From contig NZ_BJYJ01000025.1 of the NCBI RefSeq assembly GCF_007991455.1, positions 1 through 55,268 of the forward strand: 55,268 nucleotides of DNA, written 5' to 3'. The notes below the pieces were generated by a model. The model searched no databases and was not told the origin of the DNA. It worked only from the letters and a program-made list of their open reading frames with translations. Position numbers and translations under genes: made by a program. The stretch's first letter is position 1; every line of letters starts with the position of its first letter. The stretch is from Chryseobacterium hagamense. Its GTDB lineage: Bacteria > Bacteroidota > Bacteroidia > Flavobacteriales > Weeksellaceae. Shown here piece after piece: positions 15,868-26,228 of this stretch.

Positions 15868-18459
15868 TTATCTTGAACTTCCTGCAGAATTTTCTGCTTC
15901 GACATTGTATTTTGGTAATATTTTTTCTTCATCATCGACAATATAAGTTTTAGGCTTCATCATCATAAATATTTTAGGACTTTCTTTTGAAATCGAACCC
16001 AAACATATTTTTTGATAACCTGATCTGCTGTCACCGTTACCTTGATTTCCACCTAAATATACATATTTATCACCTTTTAAATTTTCTCCCACTAAAATAG
16101 CTGTATGAGAAAAATTAAAAGTCATAATAGCTCCTACAAACGGTTCGCATTTCTCTCCGTTTTTCCAGCCATCAACATATTTATTATTTATAACTTTACT
16201 GTTACCATATGCTGCCCAATCAAATGCCGCTGCAGTTCCTTTAGAATTAATATTTTTATATTCATCAGTGTGGTCAAAACACCACTTGATGAATGCTGCA
16301 CACCAAGGGTTTGTATAATCTAAGTCAGAATTGCCTGTACCTTCAAAATACTTTGAAATTTTTTCTTTTAAGGGACTTTCCTTTTCCACAAAACCTTTGT
16401 ATTTTTCAAATTCTTCAAATCCTACACCTACCCATGGTGCTCTTTTTCCTTTTGGTTTATCTTTCTTTCTGGGTTTATTTTCGCATTCTCCGGTAAAAAT
16501 TTCTAACTTACCTAAATCGTAATGTTCTTTGGTCAATACATCTGTAACTTCTGAAACATATGTTTTACCATTTGTAAAACCTCTTCGCTCTACTGTTCCC
16601 TTTGAATAGGATTTAAACATTCTCCTATTCTGCCATTCTCCTTTTTCTCTCATGAATGTTGGATTGCTGGAATATCCGTACTTAGTCACCCAGGGCTCTT
16701 TGGTTAAATTACTTTTGTCGTAAGGTACATCTGGTACAGATACACCTTCGTCAAACAATACATAATCAGGATTTCCGCCTTGACCTACTGCGTTTTGTTT
16801 TAAAACCAAAAGATATAAATCTGTCATTGTTTTTAAAACATCTTTTTTCTTTTCAAAATATTTTTTAATATAGTCCATTTGTTGTACAAATGTCATTTTT
16901 TTTAGTTCTGCTCGTGTAGTGTTAACAGACCTTGCAGCAGCGTCACTAAACTGGATTAAACCAGTATATCCGGCGCCGTTGTCAGCAGATGGTTTAAATG
17001 ATTTATTAGTTTCCAAATGTATCACTGACATTAATTCGCTTGCTTTTTGAGTTTTATTTTCTTCCCCCCATAATGCAGCACATACCTGTAAAACCTTTTT
17101 CCTCTCTTCACAGGTTAATTTCGTTCCCCATCTAAACTGATTTTCTTTACAAAAACATTTACCATCATCTTTCCCGGCATCACTTTTATCAATAGTTGTC
17201 GGAGTTTTTTTATGATCTACGGGTTTAGGTTCTTCTTTTAATCCAACATCTATTGTTGAAGATTTTGAGGAGGTATACAGAAAAACAACTTCTGCAAATA
17301 TCTCCTGGTGACTGCTCCATTCGGCAGTATATTCTCCACTATCAGGATTTTTAGGATTATTTCCTATTCTTCCTTTCTGCTCCATTTCTTTTGTAAGCGT
17401 TGTAAATAAGATCTGTTTATCTGCTTTGAAAGTATGGACCTGGTTATACAACAAATCATTTTCACCAATTAAATCATGCTCCCAGATACGGAGAATATAT
17501 TTTTTACCCACCAGATTTTCTCCTTCAATAACAACCTGTATGGTTTCTCCAAATTTTGGGGTTTCCGTGAATGCTTTTCCCTTAGCATCCGCCAGTTTTA
17601 TACTGATAATATTTCCTTTCTTATCGGCTTGATTATTTGGCGAATCGGGTCTAGTTGAGACTTTCGGCGTATCTTTTTTCGGTTGTATTTTCGGTTTTGG
17701 GACAGATGTACTGCCGGGCGTGTCTTTTGGCAGAGCAGGTTTAGAAGCAGGCGGTGTATATTCAGGGTTGTTTACATTTACATTCCCGGAGGCATCGATC
17801 TTTCCATTATATTCTGTGGTTACATAATATTCATGTTGTTTCCTGTCATCCTCTTTCTTATTGGCCAGAGAAATAAAAGTAGAGCTCAAAGGGAAGACCC
17901 ATATTGCTTTTCCATATTTACTTACTTCTACAGGAGGCGATTTTGTGATATATTGATTATTTTTATGATGTCCGGCTTTTTCGGCATCATCTTCCCATAA
18001 AGTGAACACTACCGTTTCACCCTCCATACCTTCGCATTTGGCAGTAGCTTTCAACCGGTCTTTGTAACTTAAAGTTTTTTTAATTTCAGAACCATCCTCA
18101 TATGTGAGGTTAACGCCCAAAATTTCTTTATCTTTTTGCTTAGGCGGATCATCATTTTTTTGAGGCTGTACAATAATAGACATCGGCGATTTTCCTTCCG
18201 GCCTATATAAATACCCTTCAATTTTATAGGTAAACTGATGTGCTTTTGATCCAAAAGTAAAATGATTGATACCTTTTTTCTTAATGTTTGTGCTTTCAAA
18301 TTTATCATCAACTTTCACAAATAATTCCCATGTCACCTTCGCCGGATTTCGATCAGAAAGAGACGTTTCAGGGTACCATTCTTCAACAGTATAAAATGTT
18401 TTTTCTCCAACTTTAGGATTTGTATTTCCTGATATTTTATAAACACCTTTTTTTGCCAT
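15868..18459 (-). CDS. Two-domain peptidoglycan-degrading effector candidate
   Basis: This 863-residue protein has three parts. Residues 1-~430 hold repeated beta-sandwich-like segments (two similar stretches beginning ILGVNLTYEDGSEIKKTL and IISIKLADAKGKAFTETP), probably binding or delivery domains. Residues ~440-600 resemble a lysozyme/transglycosylase fold, with likely catalytic E483 in VIHLETNKSF and the substrate-groove motif GLIQFSDAAA. The C-terminal ~150 residues match the TIGR02594/CHAP-type amidase pattern: C720 in NPWCAAFIKWC, H785 in SHTAILVG and GGNQGNGDS after it. There is no signal peptide, so delivery by a contractile (T6SS-like) apparatus fits, because the gene follows a PAAR-like DUF4280 gene by 17 bp. 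Lipoprotein immunity candidates follow it. Sure of the enzyme domains, less sure of the effector role. Confidence 0.75.
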   Translation of the reverse strand: MAKKGVYKISGNTNPKVGEKTFYTVEEWYPETSLSDRNPAKVTWELFVKVDDKFESTNIKKKGINHFTFGSKAHQFTYKIEGYLYRPEGKSPMSIIVQPQKNDDPPKQKDKEILGVNLTYEDGSEIKKTLSYKDRLKATAKCEGMEGETVVFTLWEDDAEKAGHHKNNQYITKSPPVEVSKYGKAIWVFPLSSTFISLANKKEDDRKQHEYYVTTEYNGKIDASGNVNVNNPEYTPPASKPALPKDTPGSTSVPKPKIQPKKDTPKVSTRPDSPNNQADKKGNIISIKLADAKGKAFTETPKFGETIQVVIEGENLVGKKYILRIWEHDLIGENDLLYNQVHTFKADKQILFTTLTKEMEQKGRIGNNPKNPDSGEYTAEWSSHQEIFAEVVFLYTSSKSSTIDVGLKEEPKPVDHKKTPTTIDKSDAGKDDGKCFCKENQFRWGTKLTCEERKKVLQVCAALWGEENKTQKASELMSVIHLETNKSFKPSADNGAGYTGLIQFSDAAARSVNTTRAELKKMTFVQQMDYIKKYFEKKKDVLKTMTDLYLLVLKQNAVGQGGNPDYVLFDEGVSVPDVPYDKSNLTKEPWVTKYGYSSNPTFMREKGEWQNRRMFKSYSKGTVERRGFTNGKTYVSEVTDVLTKEHYDLGKLEIFTGECENKPRKKDKPKGKRAPWVGVGFEEFEKYKGFVEKESPLKEKISKYFEGTGNSDLDYTNPWCAAFIKWCFDHTDEYKNINSKGTAAAFDWAAYGNSKVINNKYVDGWKNGEKCEPFVGAIMTFNFSHTAILVGENLKGDKYVYLGGNQGNGDSRSGYQKICLGSISKESPKIFMMMKPKTYIVDDEEKILPKYNVEAENSAGSSR

Positions 18460-18476
18460 GATCTTAATATTTTCAC

Positions 18477-19181
18477 CTACCAGGCATGTGGTTCGTCAGA
18501 CTCATTAACTTCTTCCTTAAACTCTTCAAAATCCATCACGGGATTATACGTCTGCTGTTCCCGGGAATCTGCGTTGTTCACATGCCTTTTTCCGGCTTCA
18601 CTCTGCTGGCCGTGTTTCATCACCCTAATCTTCCCGCCTGTTGTGCACATCAGCTCGGAGCGTTCGGTCACGGCGCTTTTACCCATCACCTTTACTTTTT
18701 CATACGTTTTTGTCCATTTTCCGGCAGGGGAGTAAGCGCATGGATTCCCGTTTTTTATACTGCAGGTTCCGAATGGCATTGCTGTTGGATTAAAGGTGAG
18801 ATCGTCTTCTGTTACAGCGAGATAATCAGCTTCGCCTTTCTCATCATTCCAATAGTGTTTTTGATGACTGGTCACTTTAAAGTTCGGAAACTTGCTGCCT
18901 TTGTCGCAACAGGCCGTTCCTTTCTGGACAACAAAATATTTCCCGTCGTGTTCGCCGGAGCTGCTTTCAGTCTTTTTATTTTCTTCTTTTGGGTCATCAT
19001 TGTTGTCAGTCGGTTCCGTGTTTTTTACATCGCCAGCATTGAGTTCTACATTGACCTCTTCATCAAAACCATTCACATTACCGTCAACGAGATCAAGATC
19101 ATTCAGGAATGTTGAAAAACCGGATTGAAAAACAGCCGGGTCTTTTCCGGATTTATTATTTTCGTCAGGATATTTTTTCAT
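18477..19181 (-). CDS. DUF4280 PAAR-like protein
   Basis: This 234-residue protein has an acidic N-terminal tail (~70 residues rich in Asp, Glu and Asn), then a Cys-containing domain: VVQKGTACCDKG, MPFGTCSIKNGNPCAYSP, and a SELMCTTGGKIRVMKHGQ end. These are the marks of DUF4280, a PAAR-like spike-tip family linked to type VI secretion and related contractile systems. It overlaps the LysM gene upstream by 17 bp and precedes the effector candidate by 17 bp, so the three are one translational block. It probably caps the spike or carries the effector as cargo. No structural secretion genes are in the window. Confidence 0.82.
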   Translation of the reverse strand: MKKYPDENNKSGKDPAVFQSGFSTFLNDLDLVDGNVNGFDEEVNVELNAGDVKNTEPTDNNDDPKEENKKTESSSGEHDGKYFVVQKGTACCDKGSKFPNFKVTSHQKHYWNDEKGEADYLAVTEDDLTFNPTAMPFGTCSIKNGNPCAYSPAGKWTKTYEKVKVMGKSAVTERSELMCTTGGKIRVMKHGQQSEAGKRHVNNADSREQQTYNPVMDFEEFKEEVNESDEPHAW

Positions 19182-20208
19182 TGGAGATCAGTTTTATTGT
19201 TTGTTTCCGGTAAAGTTCGTCTTCACTGTTTAAAATAACGGAAGCCTCTGCCTGAAGCATTTTTTTTGTTTTCTTATCGGTGCGGTAACGGAATTCTATC
19301 TCGCCGTCTGCCGGTTTCTCAGGTTCTTCGGTAAACCGTACCCCGCGCAATATTTCCTGTATACTGAGAGGTTCTTCAATATAACCTCTGAGCACAGTTT
19401 CTGCTGTTTCGGGTTCCGTATGATGGTATTCTGCATTCATTCTGCATTTTACCGGAAAAGAATGCTGAACAAAACAGAAATCTTCCTGCCAGTTACCGGT
19501 CTTATGAAACCATTCCATCTTCGGAAACATCAGCTGATAGAGGAGGGTAGAGGAAAACTGTTTCAGGATATACTCCCGATTTCCCAGATTTGCCTGGAAT
19601 TTGTCAAGATAAGCCTGATAAACCTCGCCGATAAAGAAGTTTTCCAAGTCGGGTCGTTTTTCCTGAAATCTTTGTTTCAGCTTTTCAAATTCAAAAATCC
19701 CGGAGATTTTTCCCGGAGAAGGAATAGTGAAAGGAACAGGAGAGATGCTTTCCATGCAGGCTAAGGAGATCTCGCTTATTTTATCATCCGGCGTTGTTCC
19801 GTTCTTTTTAAAATCATAACATTTTACATCAACAATTTCACCGGGACCATCCAGGTCCTGCTTTTTCTTAAAGGAAACATCGATTTTGTATTCTATTTCC
19901 AGAGACGTACCGGACCCATCTGAAAACGATTCTTTTACGGTATATCCGGTAGCATAAAATTCCCTTGTAATACTGGAAGGCGGAAGTGCTGTTTCTTTTT
20001 CTTTCCTGATCTGTTCGGGGCTTTTGTATTCTTTCGGAATGATAATTTGCTTTATACCCACCAGATTGTTGAACCACAACCTTTCCATCTTTCCGCAATG
20101 GACATTGTGGAAATCCTTCAGCTGATTCCCCGTCATTCCGATCGTACCTCCGATTTTGTCGAGGGTATCTCCGGGCTTTACCTGGTAGAGCAAAATATTT
20201 TCATCCAT
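19165..20208 (-). CDS. LysM-domain protein of the PAAR-like/effector module
   Basis: This 347-residue protein has an N-terminal LysM domain (about residues 6-58: YQVKPGDTLDKIGGTIGM, then IIIPKEY). It has no signal peptide, which argues for an internal structural or adaptor role rather than wall binding by an exported enzyme. The rest is an unrecognised beta-rich domain. In Bacteroidota the set LysM protein + DUF4280 + toxin is a recurring cassette, so I read it as a spike-loading adaptor. It is the first gene of the operon and overlaps the next by 17 bp. Confidence 0.75.
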   Translation of the reverse strand: MDENILLYQVKPGDTLDKIGGTIGMTGNQLKDFHNVHCGKMERLWFNNLVGIKQIIIPKEYKSPEQIRKEKETALPPSSITREFYATGYTVKESFSDGSGTSLEIEYKIDVSFKKKQDLDGPGEIVDVKCYDFKKNGTTPDDKISEISLACMESISPVPFTIPSPGKISGIFEFEKLKQRFQEKRPDLENFFIGEVYQAYLDKFQANLGNREYILKQFSSTLLYQLMFPKMEWFHKTGNWQEDFCFVQHSFPVKCRMNAEYHHTEPETAETVLRGYIEEPLSIQEILRGVRFTEEPEKPADGEIEFRYRTDKKTKKMLQAEASVILNSEDELYRKQTIKLISNEKIS

Positions 20209-20677
20209 GATTGCATTTTTTTCAAACTGATTTCAGCAGGATAAATTTAGTAAATAAAATGTCACCCTTCAAAGAATAATTACTGTTTTGAATTTTTTTA
20301 TAGGCTATTTTCGGGTAAGCAGATAAATATCAGCATTACCATAACTTTTTATTATTTAAATAAATGTGGTTACCGGGATAAGAAAATATAAAAGCTGAAA
20401 TGTCAGCTTCTATAGGATTAAGAACCTGTAGACGCTCACTTTCCTTCAGACATATAAAGATAAATATTAAAATAAAAATCCCGGATCAAATACGGCTTAA
20501 TCTTATTATTTTTTATTGAAAACAGTCAGCCGTTATTTTAACCGGAAAGCTTCCGGCTTCCAACCCTTTAATCTTTCTATTAATTGCATACCGTTCAGGA
20601 TAAAAGATTAAGGGTATCTGAATATTTGTACGATAATTGTATATCCTATACCATCACCAATCTAAAATAAAAATAAT
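20209..20677. other. Intergenic region between divergent units
   Basis: No gene is visible. It must hold the promoters for the LysM operon (leftward) and for the repeat protein at 20678 (rightward), but neither shows a clean consensus. A short hairpin with arms AAGCTGA (20392-20398) and TCAGCTT (20403-20409) is present, without a strong T-run. Confidence 0.5.
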
Positions 20678-21106
20678 ATGAAAAATTTAATTGTAGCAGC
20701 ATTTATCGTCGGCGGTTTTGTCACGGTGTCTGCACAGACGACAACCACCACCACAACGAGAACCAATACCGGAACCATGAACAGCGGTACGGGAATTATG
20801 AATAACGGGACCAACAACACGCTGAACGGCAACGGACTGCTGAATAACGGAACTACCGGAACACTTAAAACAAACGGTTCCCTGAATACCGGCACCGGGA
20901 CCAATGGGACTTTAAACACCAACGGTACCCTCAATAACGGAACAACAGGAACCATGAACAACAGCGGTATGCTGAATAACGGCACCAACGGTACATTGAA
21001 TACGGGTAACGGAGTCTTAAAAACCGGAACCAACAATACGGTAAAATACGGCACCACCGGTACCTTAAATACCAGTGGAACCATGAATACCCCTACACCG
21101 AAATAA
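20678..21106 (+). CDS. Secreted Asn/Gly/Thr-rich repeat protein
   Basis: This 142-residue protein has a signal peptide cleaved near VSAQ (about residue 20). The rest is low-complexity: a run of Thr, then about ten irregular copies of an NNGT-x-GT-LN unit (NNGTNNTLNGNG, NNGTTGTLKTNG, NNGTNGTLNTGN), ending PTPK. The NGT repeats suggest a beta-solenoid or disordered surface protein. No function is recognised. The reverse strand is also free of stops across this region, a by-product of the repetitive codons. A strong hairpin terminator follows. Confidence 0.7.
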   Translation: MKNLIVAAFIVGGFVTVSAQTTTTTTTRTNTGTMNSGTGIMNNGTNNTLNGNGLLNNGTTGTLKTNGSLNTGTGTNGTLNTNGTLNNGTTGTMNNSGMLNNGTNGTLNTGNGVLKTGTNNTVKYGTTGTLNTSGTMNTPTPK

Positions 21107-21130
21107 AATACCGGAAAAATAACCAAGATA

Positions 21131-21163
21131 AACACCCTGAAAGTCGAGACTTTCAGGGTGTTT
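21131..21163. terminator. Strong bidirectional terminator
   Basis: AACACCCTGAAAGTC (21131-21145) and its exact complement (21148-21162) form a 15-bp perfect stem with a two-base loop, between the repeat protein and the convergent interrupted gene. T-rich ends lie on both sides, though short. Confidence 0.85.
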
Positions 21164-21211
21164 ATGCTTTATTTTAAGTGGATAGTTATAAAATTGTTCC
21201 GGTTAAAACCA

Positions 21212-23173
21212 TTATTTAAAAAGTCCCGTGAAGCTGTCTTTTTCCAGCGTATCCAGAGAAAAATCAAAATCGGCTTCCTCTTTTTGGTTAACAATTTCCG
21301 CTCCCAGTTCCTTAACCAGGTGATTAAAGGAAACCGGCTCATACCATTGCTGATACAAAGCATTGGTGGCCATGGCCGAAACTTCGGTGTTTCCGGAAAC
21401 GTGGGAATGCCCCGCTCCGAAGTTCAGCAGTACAAAGCACTGCTTCCCGTCTTTCGGCATAAACAATCCTAAAACCGTCTGTTTCTGCACCGACTGGCAT
21501 CGTACTTCCGCAAACAGGTTGTCGGGATTCATCATATAGTCGAAGGAAATATTATCTCCTTTTCCGATTACGATTTTATACCCGCAATCCGTATTCCCGC
21601 TGAATATATTGTTCAGGACGAGCGTCGGCGCGGCCAATCCTCGGTTGGCGTAAAGGTATTCCACGGCTCCGTCAGGCGCATTGGTGATATCCCCGGAATA
21701 CATCAGCTGGCCTTCATTCTGGTTATAGGCGGCATTCCAGCCGATCTTCCCGGCGATGTTCAGTCCGGAAAGGTCGAGGTCACGGGCACCCCAGGCATTT
21801 TCCCAGTAGATACCGACCGCCATCCGCTCACCATAAAATCTCGTTCCGGTCGGGATATTTCCGACGAACATTTTTTCGGAGGTCGGTAAGGCGAATTCCA
21901 CGTCTTCCGGGAAATAGAACTTCTTTCCTGAAAAATCATATTTCGATTTTAAATAAGTCAGGATAAAATCATAGAGCCTGTTTAAAATTTTAATTCATCA
22001 AACTTTCCGTCATTTCTCTTAATTTTCTGAATTAAATAAACTTTGTTTATTCTTCACTTTAATACGATGATTTCAATTGACTTAATTGAATATTGCCGGG
22101 CAACCGACATATTGATTTTTTAAGCTAAAATGCCTTAAATTCTTAATGTTAAAATATAAAAGGTAAATTTAAACAGGCTCATAATTCAGCTCGTTGGCGA
22201 CGCTTGATATTGATTTTTTAGTCCATGATTTTCCGTTCCTTATTCTGTACACAAACGTGTCCTGGCCATACATCCTGGAATAGCAGGCCGACAGGGCTTT
22301 GAACAACGCAAACGGCGTGGCATTTTCCAGCCAGTGCAGGTCACTGTTTTCCAGCAGCATATTCGTAGCATTATTCAGCGGGTTGGAAACCAACGGCTGA
22401 TGATGGGTTTTAGACCGCTTTGAAATTTTATTGACCACTTTTGGTGCCCTGTTTTTATAAGCCAGAAATAACGGTTTGAAACGGTTGAAGATCTGAGCCA
22501 GCTTTTCCGGCCCGAAGTTTTCAAACAGGGAAGGCGGGTTGAATGTGCTCTGTCTGATTTTATCGATCAAATCGTCGTTTTTAATTAAAAGCGTTTCTCC
22601 TGTGGTTTTATAAATCACATACCGGAAAAACTCAACAGGATGTTCAGGATAAACCCCGTAACGGTCGGCGATTTTTATGACCGCTTCCTTGTTCCGGATA
22701 TTTTCCCTGCCGGTGAAATCATAATGCAGTTCGTCATATAATACAGACAGGAGGTCATCGATGGTTTCTTCCTTCAGTGCAATTCCTGAGCTTAGGAGGG
22801 AAAGACATTTTTCAGTCATTTCCTCTTCCGTATAGGCTTTGATCACTTTGAAATTCAGTTTCAGATCCGGCAGATCCAGAACTTCATACGGAATATACAC
22901 TGCGCTTCCGAAATGGCTTCCGTAAGTAGAAAGATAATGATACACCTGTTCCAGCAGCAATTGTGATCTTGAGCTGTCTTTGATCTTCTGCCAGGATTTA
23001 TGAAAGGTTTTGTTGAGATCGTTTCCGTTCAGCTTTTCCCCGGCATAGTAGGAGAGGATTTCTTTTTTCGCCCATAAAGCATGGGGTTCAATGATAAAAC
23101 CGTCATCCGAAATAAAAGCTTCCACGTCGAAATCTTTTGACAGCACAGCATTGAATAATTTTAACGTTTTCAT
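21212..23173 (-). pseudogene. 583-codon gene split by a MITE-like insertion
   Basis: Two frames of 334 codons (23173 to 22169) and 229 codons (from 21901, with 23 further open codons upstream) are halves of one gene. A 207-bp element (21974-22180) flanked by ATA repeats sits between them. Deleting the element and one ATA joins ...ANELNY directly to DFILTYLKSKYDF... in frame, giving 583 residues. The left fragment now ends with three element-encoded residues (EPV) and a stop. The N-terminal half is soluble and unrecognised. The C-terminal half (DLDLSGL, then GDITNAPDGAVEYLY) is reminiscent of TerD-type domains, a weak call. The N-terminal fragment keeps its own start and could still be made; the C-terminal fragment would depend on the internal Met at 21901. 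Confidence 0.85.
21974..22180. mobile_element. 207-bp MITE-like element
   Basis: The ends GAGCCTGTTTAAA (21974-21986) and TTTAAACAGGCTC (22168-22180) are perfect 13-bp terminal inverted repeats. ATA flanks both sides (21971-21973, 22181-22183) as a 3-bp target duplication. There is no coding capacity. Excision restores the host reading frame exactly, which confirms the boundaries. The parent transposase is not in the window. Confidence 0.88.
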
Positions 23174-23192
23174 TGTATTGTTTTTTAAAATA

Positions 23193-23369
23193 AGTGAGGA
23201 GTAGGTTCATTAAAGTTGATATAATAGGAACTCCTTTTACCTATCGTTTATAAAAAAGTGGGGAGTAATTTTTTCAAAAATGATATAGGAACTCCCTTTG
23301 CCCTGGATTTATTAAAAGAAAAGGCGGAAAGTAAATGTGGGGAAATCAATAACAGGAACTTTCTTTGCC
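23193..23369 (-). repeat. Three tandem hairpin repeats with compensating stem changes
   Basis: Read on the minus strand, units at 23323-23369, 23258-23302 and 23193-23242 each have the form G-(C/T)AAA-stem-TCCT ... TTACT-stem-C. The stems differ but still pair: AAAGT/ACTTT, GGGAGT/ACTCCC and AGGAGT/ACTCCT. Such paired changes point to selection on a hairpin. Matching half-sites (TTACTTTCC and GGCAAAGAAAGTTCCTAT) occur inside the adjacent tRNA-like gene. They lie between that gene and the interrupted gene at 23173. Confidence 0.7.
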
Positions 23370-23379
23370 TTCTATTTTG

Positions 23380-23493
23380 AGGGGCAGGCAGGACTCGAAC
23401 CTGCGACCTACAAATCCGGTGATTGATAGGAACTTTCTTTGCCGGTAGCGGAAAGTAATTTTTCGTTGCTCTAACCATCTGAGCTACTGCCCC
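23380..23493 (-). tRNA. tRNA-like gene with a ~40-nt insertion in the anticodon loop
   Basis: The minus strand gives an intact acceptor stem (GGGGCAG 23493-23487 with CTGCCCC 23387-23381), D-arm (GCTC/GAGC), normal 5-nt variable loop AGGTC and T-arm (GCAGG/CCTGC with TTCGAGT). The anticodon stem can still pair (ACGAA with TTTGT, one G-U). The loop, however, is about 47 nt instead of 7, and holds ACTTTC...GAAAGT, the same hairpin sequence as the tandem repeats next door. Total length is 114 nt with no encoded CCA. The isotype cannot be read; the 3' loop side ends CCGGA. Either the gene is broken by a hairpin-repeat insertion, or the insertion is removed from the RNA. The RNA ligase gene rtcB lies upstream on the same strand. 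Confidence 0.65.
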
Positions 23494-23682
23494 TGCCTTA
23501 TGAAAGGTTTTCATGGGCCCTGCAGACTCTCACATCTGCAAAGCCGGGTTATTAGTTAATATTTTTAGTTAAATAAAAAGAGGTGTCTCATATTTAAGTT
23601 TCAAACGCAAGAATTTTATGATGAATTTTTCATTAATTTTGGTTCTTGTAACTCATTCGACTTCGGAAAATGGAGCGTTTAA

Positions 23683-23805
23683 AAAATTAAAATTTCATCC
23701 GTTAAGAAATTCCCACTGTTCGAAGCGCGACTATGATTTTGAACTGAAGAATGCTTCTTGAACTCGCGCAAGTTTTGGGAATTTTAGAATGAAATTTTAA
23801 TTTTT
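23683..23805. repeat. Long imperfect palindrome downstream of rtcB
   Basis: AAAATTAAAATTTCAT (23683-23698) and its complement (23789-23804) form outer arms. Inner matches AAATTCCCA and TGGGAATTT extend the stem. The whole 123-bp segment could fold into a long hairpin in the rtcB 3' region. The remaining DNA from 23500 to 23885 shows no gene. Confidence 0.6.
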
Positions 23806-23885
23806 AGCGGAAGTTTCCAAGTCTTGAATTTTTGTTTCTTTTGTTTGACGATGTCGAATCTTCGATTTCAGGACAAAAGAAAAAA

Positions 23886-25699
<1,814 letters not shown>

Positions 25700-25703
25700 G
25701 TAT

Positions 25704-25890
25704 TTAACGTAAACCCGAAGTAGAATTCGGATGAAAAGGCTGGAAGAGGGATGCCGGATGCCGGAAGTTTTTTCTGTCAAAAAAAGGATCAAAGTTCCTG
25801 ATGATCAAACTACATCTTTTATCATTCTGCCAGAAGTCATTCTATCTAAAATCCTGACAGAACGGCTTATTACAGGATAGGACAAAATCC
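25704..25890 (-). repeat. Dispersed repeat copy R1 (inverted)
   Basis: The reverse complement matches the copy at 37815-38015 over most of its length (GGCAGAATGATAAAAGATG, TTTGATCATCAGGAACTTTG, CCGGCATCCGGCATCC). It starts a few bases after the HopJ stop. The space from 25700 to 26228 holds this repeat and the GC-rich palindrome below, and no gene. Confidence 0.75.
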
Positions 25891-26039
25891 TACCGGAAGT
25901 ATGATTCATTGATTTATCCTATGAAGCATCTTTTGAATTGATTAATATTTGACTGTAAGTTGAATATGGTCGGATTCACATTATCTAACCTTAATGAGTG
26001 GTGTTTAAACCTCATCGGTTTTGAAAACCGATGAGGTTT

Positions 26040-26215
26040 GGAGGAACATCGCCTGTTATTACACCCCGCGTGAGGGATGTGCAGGGCCCGACCGGAGGGA
26101 GGGGTCTCAGGCGCGGCGCTTGCGCCGCGCCTGAGACCGGAACGAAGTGGAGCCTGAAGCAGCCCGGCCCGGAAAGCGCTGGTATTGGTCAGGCTCCGGG
26201 ACACGCCCGAATCTT
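26040..26215. repeat. GC-rich repeat with a 17-bp perfect palindrome
   Basis: GGTCTCAGGCGCGGCGC (26103-26119) and its exact complement (26122-26138) flank a two-base loop. The surrounding 170 bp is far richer in GC than its neighbourhood. An open frame runs through it into the WYL gene, but the composition and palindrome indicate noncoding repeat DNA. It may form a very stable RNA hairpin in the WYL leader. Confidence 0.7.
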
Positions 26216-26228
26216 AAAAAGTAAAAAC

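Noticed and set aside
15860..15941. An earlier start for the first lipoprotein after the effector
   Set aside because: It overlaps the effector gene and places a charged stretch in front of the lipoprotein signal.
20662..21135. A 157-residue membrane-like protein on the minus strand over the NNGT repeat gene
   Set aside because: It is the shadow of the Asn/Thr codons of the plus-strand gene, which has a signal peptide and a terminator.
23193..23460. The repeated GGAACT(C/T)(C/T)CTTTGCC blocks as a CRISPR array
   Set aside because: The units are hairpins with changing stems and uneven spacing, there are only three or four, and no cas genes are present.
23420..23465. A group I intron in the tRNA-like gene
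   Set aside because: The insert is about 40 nt; group I introns need well over 150 nt and conserved P and Q elements that are absent.
26031..26228. A 66-residue N-terminal extension of the WYL protein
   Set aside because: It would translate the GC-rich palindrome block, has repeat-like composition, and the family start fits the Met at 26229.
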